A DNA stretch of 64,000 nt from Streptomyces sp. NBC_00223 (GCF_036199905.1 NZ_CP108109.1:2356001-2420000); one strand, 5' to 3'; counted from the first letter of the stretch, positions 36,701-46,572 are shown. Program-made: numbers and translations. The notes: generated by a model from the sequence alone, not told the origin.

Positions 36701-39516
36701 TGGTCGCCTACGTGGTCCTGGCCCCCGGCGCCCTGCCCGCCGAGGAGAGCGCGGGCGCCCTGCGCGAACTGCTGCGCGAGGGCCTGCGCCGGATGCTGCC
36801 GGACTCCATGCTGCCGTCGGCGTATGTCGCCCTCGACGCCCTGCCCACCGGCCCGACCGGCAAGCTCGACCGGCGCGCGCTGCCCGCGCCCGCCTTCGGC
36901 CCGGCGACCGACGTGCCGCACAGCGCGCCGGCCACCGACGCCGAACGGGCCGTCGCCGCCGTGTGGACGGAGATCCTGGGCGGCCCCGAACCCGGCCGGG
37001 ACGACGACTTCTTCGCGCTCGGCGGGCACTCCCTGCTCGGCATCCGGGTCATCGCCAAGCTCCGCAAGGAGTACGCGGACGCCGGGACGCTGTCGCTGAT
37101 GGACCTCTTCAAGTACCCGACCGTGCGGGGTCTGGCCGCGCTGATCGACACCCCGGCGGGGGACCGCCCGCCCGCCGGGGCGCTGCACGAACTGACCCCG
37201 GCCCCGCCCGAGGGCGTCACACCGGAACTGACCCTGATGTGCGTGCCGTACGGCGGCGGCAGCGCCGCCGTCTACCAGCCGCTCGCCGACGCCCTGCCGC
37301 CGGGGCACTCGCTGTTCGCGCTGGCCGGCACGGGCGAGGAGATGGGGCTGACCGGCCGCCGCCCGGCCCTGCCCGAGCTGGTCCCGCGGGTGGTCGAGGA
37401 GATCATGGAACGGGTCACGGGCCCGGTCGCGCTCTACGGTCACTGCGGGGTGGGCGGCGCGCTGGCCGTGGCGCTGGCCCTCGCCCTGGAGGAGGCGGGC
37501 CGGCCCGCGGTGGCGGTCTACACCGGCGCGATCTTCCCCTTCGCCCGCCCGCGCGGGCCCGTCGTACGGCTGATGACGTCCCTCGAACGCTTCAGCAGCG
37601 ACCGCCGCTACCGCGACTGGCTCACCTCACTGGGCGTCAGCCTGGACGACATCGAGCCGGGCCAGGCCCGCCGCATGGTCAAGGACATGCGCGACGACAG
37701 CCTCGACGCCGAGGAGTACTTCAGCGGCGTCATGGCCGGCGGGGGCCCCGGGCTGACCGCCCCGGTGATCTCCGTCGTCGGCGAACGCGACGACATGACC
37801 ATGTACTACGGCGAGCGGTTCAAGGAGTGGCACTTCGTCACGCCGACCACCGCGCTGGTCGTCCTGGACGAGGCCGGGCACTACTTCCTGAAGTACCGGG
37901 CCCACGAGGTGGCCGCGATCGTCACGGGAATCCACCCGCAGCTGTCGGACGCGGAAGCCGAACCCGGGTCCGAGGTCCCGGAGGGCTCCGGCCCGGACCC
38001 GTCCACCTGGCGCCTGGCGGGCGTCTCGCGCGACACCGACGGGACGGCCGATCCCCGTACCCCGGCCCCCGGGAAGGACCGCGACCGGGCCCCCGCGCCG
38101 AGCATGCCGCGCTTCCTGGCCGTGGCCGCCGGTCAGCTCGTCTCCATGACGGGCAGCGCGCTGACCGAGTTCGCCCTGCCGCTGTGGCTCTTCCTCAGCA
38201 GCGACTCCCTGCTCCAACTGGCCCTGCTGGCGACCCTGGCACTGCTGCCGGGCCTGGCCACCGCGCCGCTGGCCGGAGCGGTCGCCGACCGGTTCAGCCG
38301 GCGGCGGGTCATGCTGGTCGCGGACGTCTGCGCGGGCGCCGTCCAGGGCACGATGCTCCTGCTGCTGCTCTCCGGGGGCCTCGGCAGACCCGCCGTCTAC
38401 ACCTGTATGACGCTGCTTTCGGTGGCCCTCACCTTCCAGCGCATCGCCTACTCCGCCGCCGTGCCGCAGCTGGCCCCCAAGCGGTTCCTGGGCCACGCCA
38501 ACGGACTGATCCAGGCGGGCACCGGCATCGCCCAGTTCGCCGTACCGCTGCTGGCGACCGCGGCGCTGGCCACGATCGGGCTGCGCGGCATCCTGGTCGT
38601 CGACGTGTGCAGCTACGTGGTCGCCGTGGCGGTCACCGGCTCGCTGAGGTTCCCGCAGAACATGGGCTGGCGGCGGCGGGAGAGCGTCGGCGAGGAGATC
38701 AGGGCCGGATTCCGGCTGGCGATGGGCAACCCCGGATTCCGGGCCATGCTGATGTTCTTCGCCGGGACCAATCTGCTGGTCGGGCCGATGTTCATCTTCT
38801 TCCAGCCGATGGTGCTGGGCTTCGGCGACCTCGGGGACGTGGCCCGGGTCTCGCTGGCCGGCGGGTTCGGCATCGCCCTCGGCGGCGTGCTGATGGCCGT
38901 CTGGGGCGGCCCGGCGCAGCGCAGGATGCGCGGGGTGCTGCTGAGCTTCCTGCTGATGACGGCGGGCTTCCTGCTGACCGGGCTGCGCCCGTCGCTGCCG
39001 CTGGTGGCCACCGGGGTGTTCGGGATGTTCCTCGGACTGACCCTGATGAACACCATCTACGCGACGATCATCCAGGTGAAGATCCCGGCCCGCTTCCACG
39101 GCCGGGTGTTCGCCGTCAACACGGTCTTCGCCTGGTGCACGATGCCCCTCGGCTATCTGCTGGTGGGCCCCGGGGTGGCGCACGCCCTGCAGTCCGGCCT
39201 CGGTCCGCACGGCGCGCTGGCGGACACCGTCGGCCGGGTCGTCGGCACCGGGCCCGGGCGGGGACTGGCCCTCGCGTACGTCCTGTTCGCGCTGGTCCTC
39301 ACCGCGGTCGCGGTCTTCGCGATGCGCCTTCCGGCGCTGGCCCGCTTCGACACCTCGGTGCCGGACGCCCGCCCGGACGACCTGGTCGGCCTGGAGGCCC
39401 TGCGCGGGCGGCTCGGCGACGAGCGGGCGCCGGAGCCGGTACGGGAGTCGGTGCCGACGCCGGTACGGGAGTCGGTGCCGGAGCCGGTGGGCGCCGAGCC
39501 CGTACGCCGGGGGTGA
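33745..39516 (+). CDS. NRPS C-A-PCP-TE fused to an MFS exporter
   Basis: Protein of 1923 residues. The C domain (about 55-490) has VHHHIVSDGWSS. The A domain (about 530-1045) has FTSGSTGRPKGV and NLYGPTEAAVDC; the pocket reads D-V-W-H-M-S-L-V-D, the standard Ser code. PCP: DDFFALGGHSLLG (about 1090). The thioesterase (about 1155-1395) has YGHCGVGGAL, with Cys1234 replacing the usual Ser nucleophile, plus VVGERDD and EAGHYFLKY completing a triad. An MFS domain of about 12 segments (about 1453-1870, EntS/MFS_3 type) follows in the same chain with no stop or frameshift. So the terminal module releases the product and may export it. It ends in PVRESVPxP repeats. It overlaps the previous gene by ATGA. 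Confidence 0.93.
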   Translation: MTTTTPKPQDDRPTGTAPPAGAAAARAELLARRLRAARSAVGTPRLTVPRRPAGEQPPPSFAQERLWFMDQLVPGSTAYTIPQVLRLRGTVDADRLSRAVDRLVARHESLRTRFPAGPDGSPLAVVEADGGVRLTVRATAPGLGPAERERELTRWIDEQVGRPFDLATGPVLRAALLSAPGDPAAGDDEGEQVLVLVHHHIVSDGWSSELFLRELLAAYREDRAPAIGEDPEPPVRYGDFAAWQRSRYQGAVREADLAHWRQRLAGVPPLDLPTDFTRPAEPSFRGAGHGIGIDRELSKALLALGAARGATPYMTLLAAYQVLLSRWCGQQDFAVGSTVAGRTLPELEPLTGLFANVLALRADLTGDPSFTALLTATRERFLEDMVHQEMPFEQLVDELGLPRDLSRPPVFQTSFTLLNYERTKTTGDAAATDPDALTAEYRPALTSSTRFDVELYLRQDGEEVNGFFTFGTDLFREETIARLAGTFERLLRQIVLHPDLPVSRLDLMDEAERRTVLHEWNDTARELDGPRTLHGPIEERAARTPDAVCLVVDGPEPGAPAEELTYRQLNDRAAALAARLRRAGVGPGAVVAVCAERSWHLVAALLGILKAGAAYLPLDPDHPEQRLAGMVEDAEPVVLLAQDAVRDRLPETLPAGTQVLSLDDARLWEPSESGTDDAGPSHAGPDDAAYVIFTSGSTGRPKGVVNTHGGIHNRLDWMQRAYPIGDGDTLLQKTPAAFDVSVWELFWPLREGARLVMARPGGHKDGGYLRDTVIRHGVTVIHFVPSMLAVFLAEEDVERCTSLRHMMCSGEELPADLARRLLDRLGGCALHNLYGPTEAAVDCTSWTCTAENLAGLRRTPIGRPIQNTRTYLLDPHGTPVPVGMPGELHIAGAGVARGYLGLPELTAQRFRDDPWGPPGSRMYASGDLARYLPDGTIEYLGRTDQQVKLHGLRIELGEIESALRALPEVADAAATIREDRPGDRRLVAYVVLAPGALPAEESAGALRELLREGLRRMLPDSMLPSAYVALDALPTGPTGKLDRRALPAPAFGPATDVPHSAPATDAERAVAAVWTEILGGPEPGRDDDFFALGGHSLLGIRVIAKLRKEYADAGTLSLMDLFKYPTVRGLAALIDTPAGDRPPAGALHELTPAPPEGVTPELTLMCVPYGGGSAAVYQPLADALPPGHSLFALAGTGEEMGLTGRRPALPELVPRVVEEIMERVTGPVALYGHCGVGGALAVALALALEEAGRPAVAVYTGAIFPFARPRGPVVRLMTSLERFSSDRRYRDWLTSLGVSLDDIEPGQARRMVKDMRDDSLDAEEYFSGVMAGGGPGLTAPVISVVGERDDMTMYYGERFKEWHFVTPTTALVVLDEAGHYFLKYRAHEVAAIVTGIHPQLSDAEAEPGSEVPEGSGPDPSTWRLAGVSRDTDGTADPRTPAPGKDRDRAPAPSMPRFLAVAAGQLVSMTGSALTEFALPLWLFLSSDSLLQLALLATLALLPGLATAPLAGAVADRFSRRRVMLVADVCAGAVQGTMLLLLLSGGLGRPAVYTCMTLLSVALTFQRIAYSAAVPQLAPKRFLGHANGLIQAGTGIAQFAVPLLATAALATIGLRGILVVDVCSYVVAVAVTGSLRFPQNMGWRRRESVGEEIRAGFRLAMGNPGFRAMLMFFAGTNLLVGPMFIFFQPMVLGFGDLGDVARVSLAGGFGIALGGVLMAVWGGPAQRRMRGVLLSFLLMTAGFLLTGLRPSLPLVATGVFGMFLGLTLMNTIYATIIQVKIPARFHGRVFAVNTVFAWCTMPLGYLLVGPGVAHALQSGLGPHGALADTVGRVVGTGPGRGLALAYVLFALVLTAVAVFAMRLPALARFDTSVPDARPDDLVGLEALRGRLGDERAPEPVRESVPTPVRESVPEPVGAEPVRRG

Positions 39517-39520
39517 CACG

Positions 39521-39557
39521 TCGCCGTGCCCGTCGCAGTGGGGGACGGGCACGGCGA
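39521..39557. terminator. Bidirectional terminator between NRPS operon and DHA2 exporter
   Basis: TCGCCGTGCCCGTC (39521-39534) pairs perfectly with GACGGGCACGGCGA (39544-39557): a 14-bp stem with a 9-nt loop. It ends the plus-strand NRPS operon 4 bp after its stop codon, and its right end is 8 bp short of the stop of the convergent MFS gene. Confidence 0.9.
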
Positions 39558-39565
39558 TCCCCGCG

Positions 39566-40981
39566 TCAGCCGGCCGTAGGGACCTTGGCCTGCGGCGCGG
39601 GCGCCGGGACGGCCTCCGCGTGGCGCGAGGCGCGGACCAGGGCGAGTACGAGCACCCCGCCGACCAGAGCGGCGCCCGCCGCGTAGAAGGAGATCCGGTC
39701 GAGCCCGGACGCGTACGCCGCCCGGACACCGTGCACCGAGCGCAGCCGGCTGGTGAAGACGGCCCCGAACAGCGCGATGCCCAGCGTCATCCCGAGCTGC
39801 CGGGAGGTGTTGATCGCGCTGCCCGCCATTCCGGCCCGCTGCGGGGGCACCGACTCCACGGCCGCCGACACCATCACCGGCGTGGCCACGCCGACCCCGA
39901 CGCCCACGATCGCGAGACCGGCGAAGAGCGCCGACTGCCCGGAGCCCTCGGAGATCGTCAGACCCATCGTCAGCGATCCCACGGCGATGAGCAGCAGCCC
40001 GCCGCCGATCGGCACCCGCGGCGCGACCCCGTGCAGGAAGCGCCCGGACAGCGCCGCCGCCACGAACGCCGTACCGGCCAGCGGCATCACCGCGAGCCCG
40101 CCGCGCACCGGGCTCAGGCCCAGCACGTTCTGGAGCCACAGCGAGACGAAGACCAGTCCGCTGAACGCCGCCGCCTGGTAGAGCAGCGCGCCGGCCATCA
40201 GACCGGCGAAGGACGGCCGCCGCAGCAGCGCGAGTTCCAGCATCGGGTGCGCGGACCGCCGCTCGACGACCACGAAGGCCACCGAGGCGAGCGCCGCGAC
40301 CACGAAGGCGGCCAGCGTCGGCCGACCGCTCCAGCCATGCTCGCCGCCGCGTATCAGCGCGTAGGTGAGCGCGGCCGCGGCCAGGGTGAAGGTCGTCGCG
40401 CCCGGCAGGTCGATCCGGCCCGCGCCGCGCCGCCCGGCGGGCAGCACCCGCAGGGTCAGCGCCACCGCGACGACCGCGATCGGCAGGTTGACCAGGAAGA
40501 TCGCCTCCCACCCGAAGCCCTGCGTGAGCAGCCCGCCCATGATGGGGCCGGCCGCGGCGGCGGCGCCGTTGACCGCGCCCCACACACCGAAGGCGACCCC
40601 GCGGTCCCGGCCCTGGTAGGTCGCGGCGACCAGCGCCGCCGAGGTGGCGAACATCGCCGCGCCGCCCACGCCCTGTACGGCCCGGAAGGTGATCAGCACG
40701 GCCGCGTTCGGCGAGAGCGCGCAGCCCAGCGAGGCCAGGGCGAAGACGACCAGCCCGGCCGCGTACAGCCGCCGGTGGCCGAAGAGGTCCGCGAGCGAAC
40801 CGGCGACCATCAGCAGCGCGGCGAGCGCGAGCGCGTACACGTCCATCACCCACTGGAGTGACGCGAAGGACGCGTGCAGTTCGTCGGCCATCCTCGGCAG
40901 GGCGACGTTCACGATCGTGACGTCGACCAGCAGGATGAAGGCGCCCAGGCAGATCGCCACGAGGGGCAGCCATTTACGCAT
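39566..40981 (-). CDS. DHA2-type MFS drug exporter
   Basis: Protein of 471 residues with about 14 hydrophobic segments. Motifs include LLVDVTIVNVALPRM (DHA2 motif D-like), SLADLFGHRRLYAAGL (motif A), and a motif C-like GAAAAAGPIMGGLL. It probably exports a small toxic compound by proton antiport. It is convergent with the NRPS operon and divergent from an Lrp/AsnC-type regulator, its likely controller. It could supply export or resistance for the cluster product in addition to the fused MFS domain, or be unrelated. ATG 40981. Confidence 0.92.
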   Translation of the reverse strand: MRKWLPLVAICLGAFILLVDVTIVNVALPRMADELHASFASLQWVMDVYALALAALLMVAGSLADLFGHRRLYAAGLVVFALASLGCALSPNAAVLITFRAVQGVGGAAMFATSAALVAATYQGRDRGVAFGVWGAVNGAAAAAGPIMGGLLTQGFGWEAIFLVNLPIAVVAVALTLRVLPAGRRGAGRIDLPGATTFTLAAAALTYALIRGGEHGWSGRPTLAAFVVAALASVAFVVVERRSAHPMLELALLRRPSFAGLMAGALLYQAAAFSGLVFVSLWLQNVLGLSPVRGGLAVMPLAGTAFVAAALSGRFLHGVAPRVPIGGGLLLIAVGSLTMGLTISEGSGQSALFAGLAIVGVGVGVATPVMVSAAVESVPPQRAGMAGSAINTSRQLGMTLGIALFGAVFTSRLRSVHGVRAAYASGLDRISFYAAGAALVGGVLVLALVRASRHAEAVPAPAPQAKVPTAG

Positions 40982-41005
40982 GGGAGGGGACTCCGTTTCG
41001 GGATC

Positions 41006-41081
41006 GTGGGAGTGTGGCGGTCCCACAATCCGGCACGCCCGGCCGTTACCGCAGCCACCGGCTTGGTTACGCCACAATCCG
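41006..41081. promoter_or_regulatory. Inverted and direct repeats between DHA2 exporter and AsnC regulator
   Basis: GTGGGA (41006-41011) and TCCCAC (41021-41026) form an inverted repeat. CCACAATCCG occurs twice in direct orientation (41023-41032 and 41072-41081). These lie in the 120-bp divergent promoter region and are candidates for the multi-site binding typical of Lrp/AsnC octamers. Confidence 0.45.
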
Positions 41082-41101
41082 ACATCCTCTAGCCTTCTGG
41101 G

Positions 41102-42148
41102 ATGGATTCCGACACCACATGGCGCCCGATGAGCGGATTCGACGAACTCGACCAGCGCATCGTGCAGGCCCTCCAGGTGGACGGCCGCGCCCCCTTCCGC
41201 CGGATCGGCGAGGTGCTGGGCGTCTCGGACCAGACGGTGGCCAGGCGCTACGGCCGGATGCGGTCCACGGCGACCTTCCGGGTGGTGGGTCTGGCCGACC
41301 CGCTGCGGGTCGGGCTGACGATGTGGCTGCTGCGGGTGCGCTCCACGCCGGACGCGGCCGGGGCGATCGGCGAGGCGCTGGCCCGGCGCACCGACACCCG
41401 GTGGGTGAGCCTGCTCTCCGGCGGCACCGAGATCTTCTGCCTCGCGCAGGCCGCGACCCCCGGCCGGGGCGACGCGCCGCTGCTGCAGAAGCTGCCGCGG
41501 ACCCCGCAGGTGCTCCAGGTGACCGCGCACGCGATGCTGCACGTCTTCTTCGGGCGCGATCTGAGTCCGGTCAGCCGCAAGGGTCCGCTGACGCCCGACG
41601 AGGTGCGCGCGCTGACCCCGGAGGACGCGCCGCCGCGGCCGCTGGTCGCCTCAATGACGGACCCGGTGCGGGTCACCCAGGGCGACCTGCGGCTGTTCGA
41701 ACTGCTCTCGATCGACGGCCGCACGCCCACGGCGGAGCTGGCCGCCGCCACGGGCTGGTCGCGGTCGACCGTACGGCGCCGGCTGTCGGAGCTGCGGGCG
41801 TCCGGCGCGCTCTACTACGACCTCGACTTCAACCGGCGGGCGCTGCTGCCCGATCTGCGGGTGGCGCTGTGGATGGAGGTCGAGCCGTCCCGGCTGGCCG
41901 AGGCGGGCGAGGCGCTGGCGGCGCACCAGGAGGTGGCCTTCGCGGGGGCGACCACCGGAACGACGAACATCTACGCGACGGTCAACTGCCGGGACTCCGA
42001 GGCGCTCTACCGCTACGTGACCGGGCCGGTCGCGGCACTGCCCGGTGTGCGCCACACGGAGACGGCCCCGATCCACCGCACCCTGAAGAGCTCCAGCCCC
42101 CGCCTGGACCCGGCGAGCCCCCACCTCGCGGAAAGCGACCGCACGTAG
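41102..42148 (+). CDS. Lrp/AsnC-family regulator with two HTH/AsnC units
   Basis: Protein of 348 residues consisting of two Lrp-like halves. The first HTH (about 12-60) is FDELDQRIVQALQVDGRAPF, VLGVSDQTVARRYGRM. The second (about 190-240) is DLRLFELLSIDGRTPTAELA, TGWSRSTVRRRLSEL. Ligand-binding RAM-type segments follow each. The double architecture is common in actinobacteria, where such proteins often control an adjacent transporter. It is divergent from the DHA2 exporter and may sense its substrate. ATG at 41102; ribosome site weak (TTCTGGG). Confidence 0.9.
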   Translation: MDSDTTWRPMSGFDELDQRIVQALQVDGRAPFRRIGEVLGVSDQTVARRYGRMRSTATFRVVGLADPLRVGLTMWLLRVRSTPDAAGAIGEALARRTDTRWVSLLSGGTEIFCLAQAATPGRGDAPLLQKLPRTPQVLQVTAHAMLHVFFGRDLSPVSRKGPLTPDEVRALTPEDAPPRPLVASMTDPVRVTQGDLRLFELLSIDGRTPTAELAAATGWSRSTVRRRLSELRASGALYYDLDFNRRALLPDLRVALWMEVEPSRLAEAGEALAAHQEVAFAGATTGTTNIYATVNCRDSEALYRYVTGPVAALPGVRHTETAPIHRTLKSSSPRLDPASPHLAESDRT

Positions 42149-42280
42149 GGCCACTGGGGAGTGTCCAACCATCCGCCCAGCCCTCGCGGGCCGTGGCCCC
42201 CCTCCGCCCGGCGGGCGGCCCGCCACAACCCCCGCGCGCGCCCGGGGGGCAGCTGGCCCCACAACCCCCGCCCCCACGGG

Positions 42281-42759
42281 CAGGGCAAAGGGCACCCCCT
42301 TGAACCGCCGCAACGGCGGGAAGCGGAACGCCGGAACCCGGCGGTGCCCAACCGGCCGGAACGGCACCGCCGGGCCACACCACCGTGGCTGAACACCGCT
42401 GCGGCGGAAAATCGGGGACGCACGCCTCCCCGCAATCCCACGCCCGGGCAGGGCAAAGGGCGCCCCCCTTGAACCGCCGCAACGGCGGGAAGCGGAACGC
42501 CGGAACCCGGCGGTGCCCAACCGGCCGGAACGGCACCGCCGGGCCACACCACCGTGGCTGAACACCGCTGCGGCGGAAAATCGGGGACGCACGCCTCCCC
42601 GCAATCCCACGCCCGGACAGGGCAAAGGGCGCCCCCCTTGAACCGCCGCAACGGCGGGAAGCGGAACGCCGGAACCCGGCGGCACCCAACCGGCCGGAAC
42701 AACACCGCCGGGCCACACCACCGTGGCTGAACACCGCTGCGGCGGAAAATCGGGGACGC
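42281..42759. repeat. Tandem array of a 168-169 bp intergenic repeat (about 2.8 copies)
   Basis: Units start near 42281, 42449 and 42618. Each contains strong inverted repeats, e.g. CGGCGGTGCC pairing with GGCACCGCCG across 14 nt, and CCGCCGCAACGGCGG. Copies 1 and 2 are almost identical; copy 3 has several changes and ends at 42759. The 780-bp stretch 42149-42928 holds no gene. A diverged part of the unit recurs at 63534-63590. Confidence 0.93.
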
Positions 42760-42928
42760 GCCCACACACACCCGCGCCCGACCACCGGGCCGGTGGTGGG
42801 TCGCCCGCGCAGTTCCTCCCCCAGGCTTCGCCCAGGGGTACCCCCAGGGGCCACGCCGGCCTCCGGACAGCTGGCCGGGCCGGCGCGATTGGGGGCCGCG
42901 CCGGCCCCGGGACTTCCCGCCGGGAGGG

Positions 42929-43894
42929 CTAAAAGCCGAGTTTGCGGAGCTGCTTCGGGTCGCGCTGCCAGTCCTTCGCCACCTTGACGTGGAGGTCGAG
43001 GAAGACCGGCGTGCCCAGCAGCGCCTCGATCTGCGCGCGGGACTTCATGCCGACCTCCTTGAGGCGCGCGCCCTTGGGGCCGATGACGATGCCCTTCTGG
43101 CTCGGCCGCTCGATGTAGAGGTTCGCGTGGATGTCGAGCAGCGGCCGGTTCTCCGGGCGCCCCTCGCGCGGGATCATCTCCTCCACGACGACCGCGATGG
43201 AGTGCGGCAACTCGTCCCGTACCCCCTCGAGCGCGGCCTCGCGGATCAGCTCCGCGACCATCACCTGCTCGGGCTCGTCGGTCAGGTCGCCCTCGGGGTA
43301 GAGCATCGGCCCCTCGGGCAGCAGCGGGATCAGCAGGTCGGCCAGCAGGTCGACCTGCTCACCGCCGACCGCCGAGACCGGCACGATCTCGGCCCACTCC
43401 ATGCCCAGGTCCCGGCCGAGCTTGTCGACGGCGAGCAGCTGCTCCCGCAGCACCTTCGCGTCGACCAGGTCCGTCTTGGTGACGATCGCCATCTTCGGGG
43501 TCCGCTTGATCCCGGCCAACTCGCGCGCGATGAACGTGTCGCCAGGACCGAGCTTCTGGTCGGCGGGCAGGCAGAAGCCGATCACGTCGACCTCCGCCCA
43601 GGTCGTGCGCACGACGTCGTTGAGCCGCTCGCCGAGCAGCGTACGTGGCTTGTGCAGCCCGGGGGTGTCGACGAGCACGAGCTGCGCGTCCGGCCGGTGC
43701 ACGATGCCGCGCACGCTGTGCCGGGTGGTCTGCGGCCGGTTGGAGGTGATCGCCACCTTCTGGCCGACCAGAGCGTTCGTGAGGGTGGACTTCCCGGCGT
43801 TGGGACGGCCGACGAAGCAGGCGAAACCGGACCGGTGCGCGGGGTCGGCAGCGGTCCGGGGAGCAGCGGGAGAAGCAGGGGTACGAGCGCTCAT
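42929..43894 (-). CDS. era: GTPase Era
   Basis: Ribosome-assembly GTPase of 321 residues that binds 16S rRNA 3' end. G1 GRPNAGKST, G2 region SNRPQTTRHSVRG, G3 DTPG in VLVDTPGLHKPR, G4 TKTD and G5 SAVGG are intact. The C-terminal KH domain carries IERPSQKGIVIGPKGARLKEVG and LHVKVAKDWQRDPKQLRKLGF. ATG at 43894 (MSARTPAS) with GGGGAG. It is normally part of the phoH-ybeY-corC operon; here about 4.2 kb of other genes separate it from corC. Confidence 0.97.
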   Translation of the reverse strand: MSARTPASPAAPRTAADPAHRSGFACFVGRPNAGKSTLTNALVGQKVAITSNRPQTTRHSVRGIVHRPDAQLVLVDTPGLHKPRTLLGERLNDVVRTTWAEVDVIGFCLPADQKLGPGDTFIARELAGIKRTPKMAIVTKTDLVDAKVLREQLLAVDKLGRDLGMEWAEIVPVSAVGGEQVDLLADLLIPLLPEGPMLYPEGDLTDEPEQVMVAELIREAALEGVRDELPHSIAVVVEEMIPREGRPENRPLLDIHANLYIERPSQKGIVIGPKGARLKEVGMKSRAQIEALLGTPVFLDLHVKVAKDWQRDPKQLRKLGF

Positions 43895-43954
43895 GGCCCC
43901 ATTCTCCCCGATCCGGAAGGGGTACGAGCACGCCCGGCCGCGCACCGGCCATGA

Positions 43955-45775
<1,821 letters not shown>

Positions 45776-45844
45776 GCCGGGCCGGGCGCTGTGCCGGGGC
45801 CGGGGCCGGGCTTCCCGCGCGGTGGTGTGCGCGGTGGCCGGGGC

Positions 45845-46237
45845 TCAGCCCGCGGTGACCGTGGACCGTACCGTGCCGTCGGGGCCCGCGACGATCACCG
45901 GGGTGTCCGGGCCGCCGAGGTCGCGTACGGCGGCCCGGTCGGTGTCAGCCGCGCGGTCGGCGGCCGTGACGACCGCCGCCGCCTCCAGGGACTCCGCGCC
46001 GCTGGCCACCGCCATGGCCACGGCGGTCTGCAGCGCGGTGAGCCGCAGCGACTCCAGCGTCACGGAACCGGCCACGTAGGTGCGGCCGGTCTCGTCGCGT
46101 ACGGCCGCGCCCTCCGACACGCCGTTGCGGGCCCGGGCGGACCTGGCCAGCGTGATGAGCTTGCGGTCTTCGGGGTTCTCGGGGGCGGCGGGGGCGGCGG
46201 CGCCCTGCGGCTGCGGTTCGCTCATACGGGCGATCAT
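45845..46237 (-). CDS. Cytidine-deaminase-like protein lacking zinc ligands
   Basis: 130-residue protein with the cytidine deaminase fold outline: LITLARSARARNGVSEGAAVRDETGRTYVAGSVTLESLRLTALQTAV. In active enzymes the next helices carry (H/C)AE and PCxxC zinc motifs. Here the corresponding stretches (AVAMAVASGAESLEAA and DLGGPDTPVIVAG) contain no Cys or His, so deaminase activity is unlikely. Such degenerate homologues occur between corC and era in actinobacteria and may be structural or regulatory. Start ATG 46237, alternative 46225 (MSEPQPQ). Confidence 0.75.
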   Translation of the reverse strand: MIARMSEPQPQGAAAPAAPENPEDRKLITLARSARARNGVSEGAAVRDETGRTYVAGSVTLESLRLTALQTAVAMAVASGAESLEAAAVVTAADRAADTDRAAVRDLGGPDTPVIVAGPDGTVRSTVTAG

Positions 46238-46339
46238 AGGGCGTCGCCTCGGTCCGTCACCCTGCGCGGTTGCACATGCGCGTTCGGCGACCCGCGCCTA
46301 GCCTGGGGCCAGCAGCGTCCTCACCCGAGGTGGTACGCC

Positions 46340-46534
46340 ATGTTTCTGCACTTGCCCCTGGTCATCGCGCTCGCCGTCGCCTGGTTCTTCCTGCACCGCA
46401 GCGGCTCGCTCAAGTTCTCGCACGCGCTGGCCTGCGGGGCCTTCGGCTTCTATCTCTCCGACACGAGCCTGGCCACGTCGATCCAGTCGGTCAGTACGAA
46501 TCTGTTCGGCATGATCGGGCAGATCTCGTTCTGA
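46340..46534 (+). CDS. Small membrane protein, 64 residues
   Basis: Function unknown. Residues 4-18 (HLPLVIALAVAWFFL) and about 30-45 (ALACGAFGFYLSDTS) are hydrophobic, with a positively charged link (HRSGSLKFSH). The C-terminus ends GMIGQISF, so two membrane passes are likely. ATG at 46340 has GAGGTGG upstream, supporting translation. It is divergent from the deaminase-like gene and convergent with the SnoaL-like gene. Confidence 0.65.
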   Translation: MFLHLPLVIALAVAWFFLHRSGSLKFSHALACGAFGFYLSDTSLATSIQSVSTNLFGMIGQISF

Positions 46535-46572
46535 GCGCGGCCGGCCCCCGGGCCGGCCCGGGTTGCGCGGGG

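Noticed and set aside
42281-42759. Array considered as CRISPR
   Set aside because: Whole 169-bp units are repeated; there are no short repeats alternating with unique spacers, and no cas genes.
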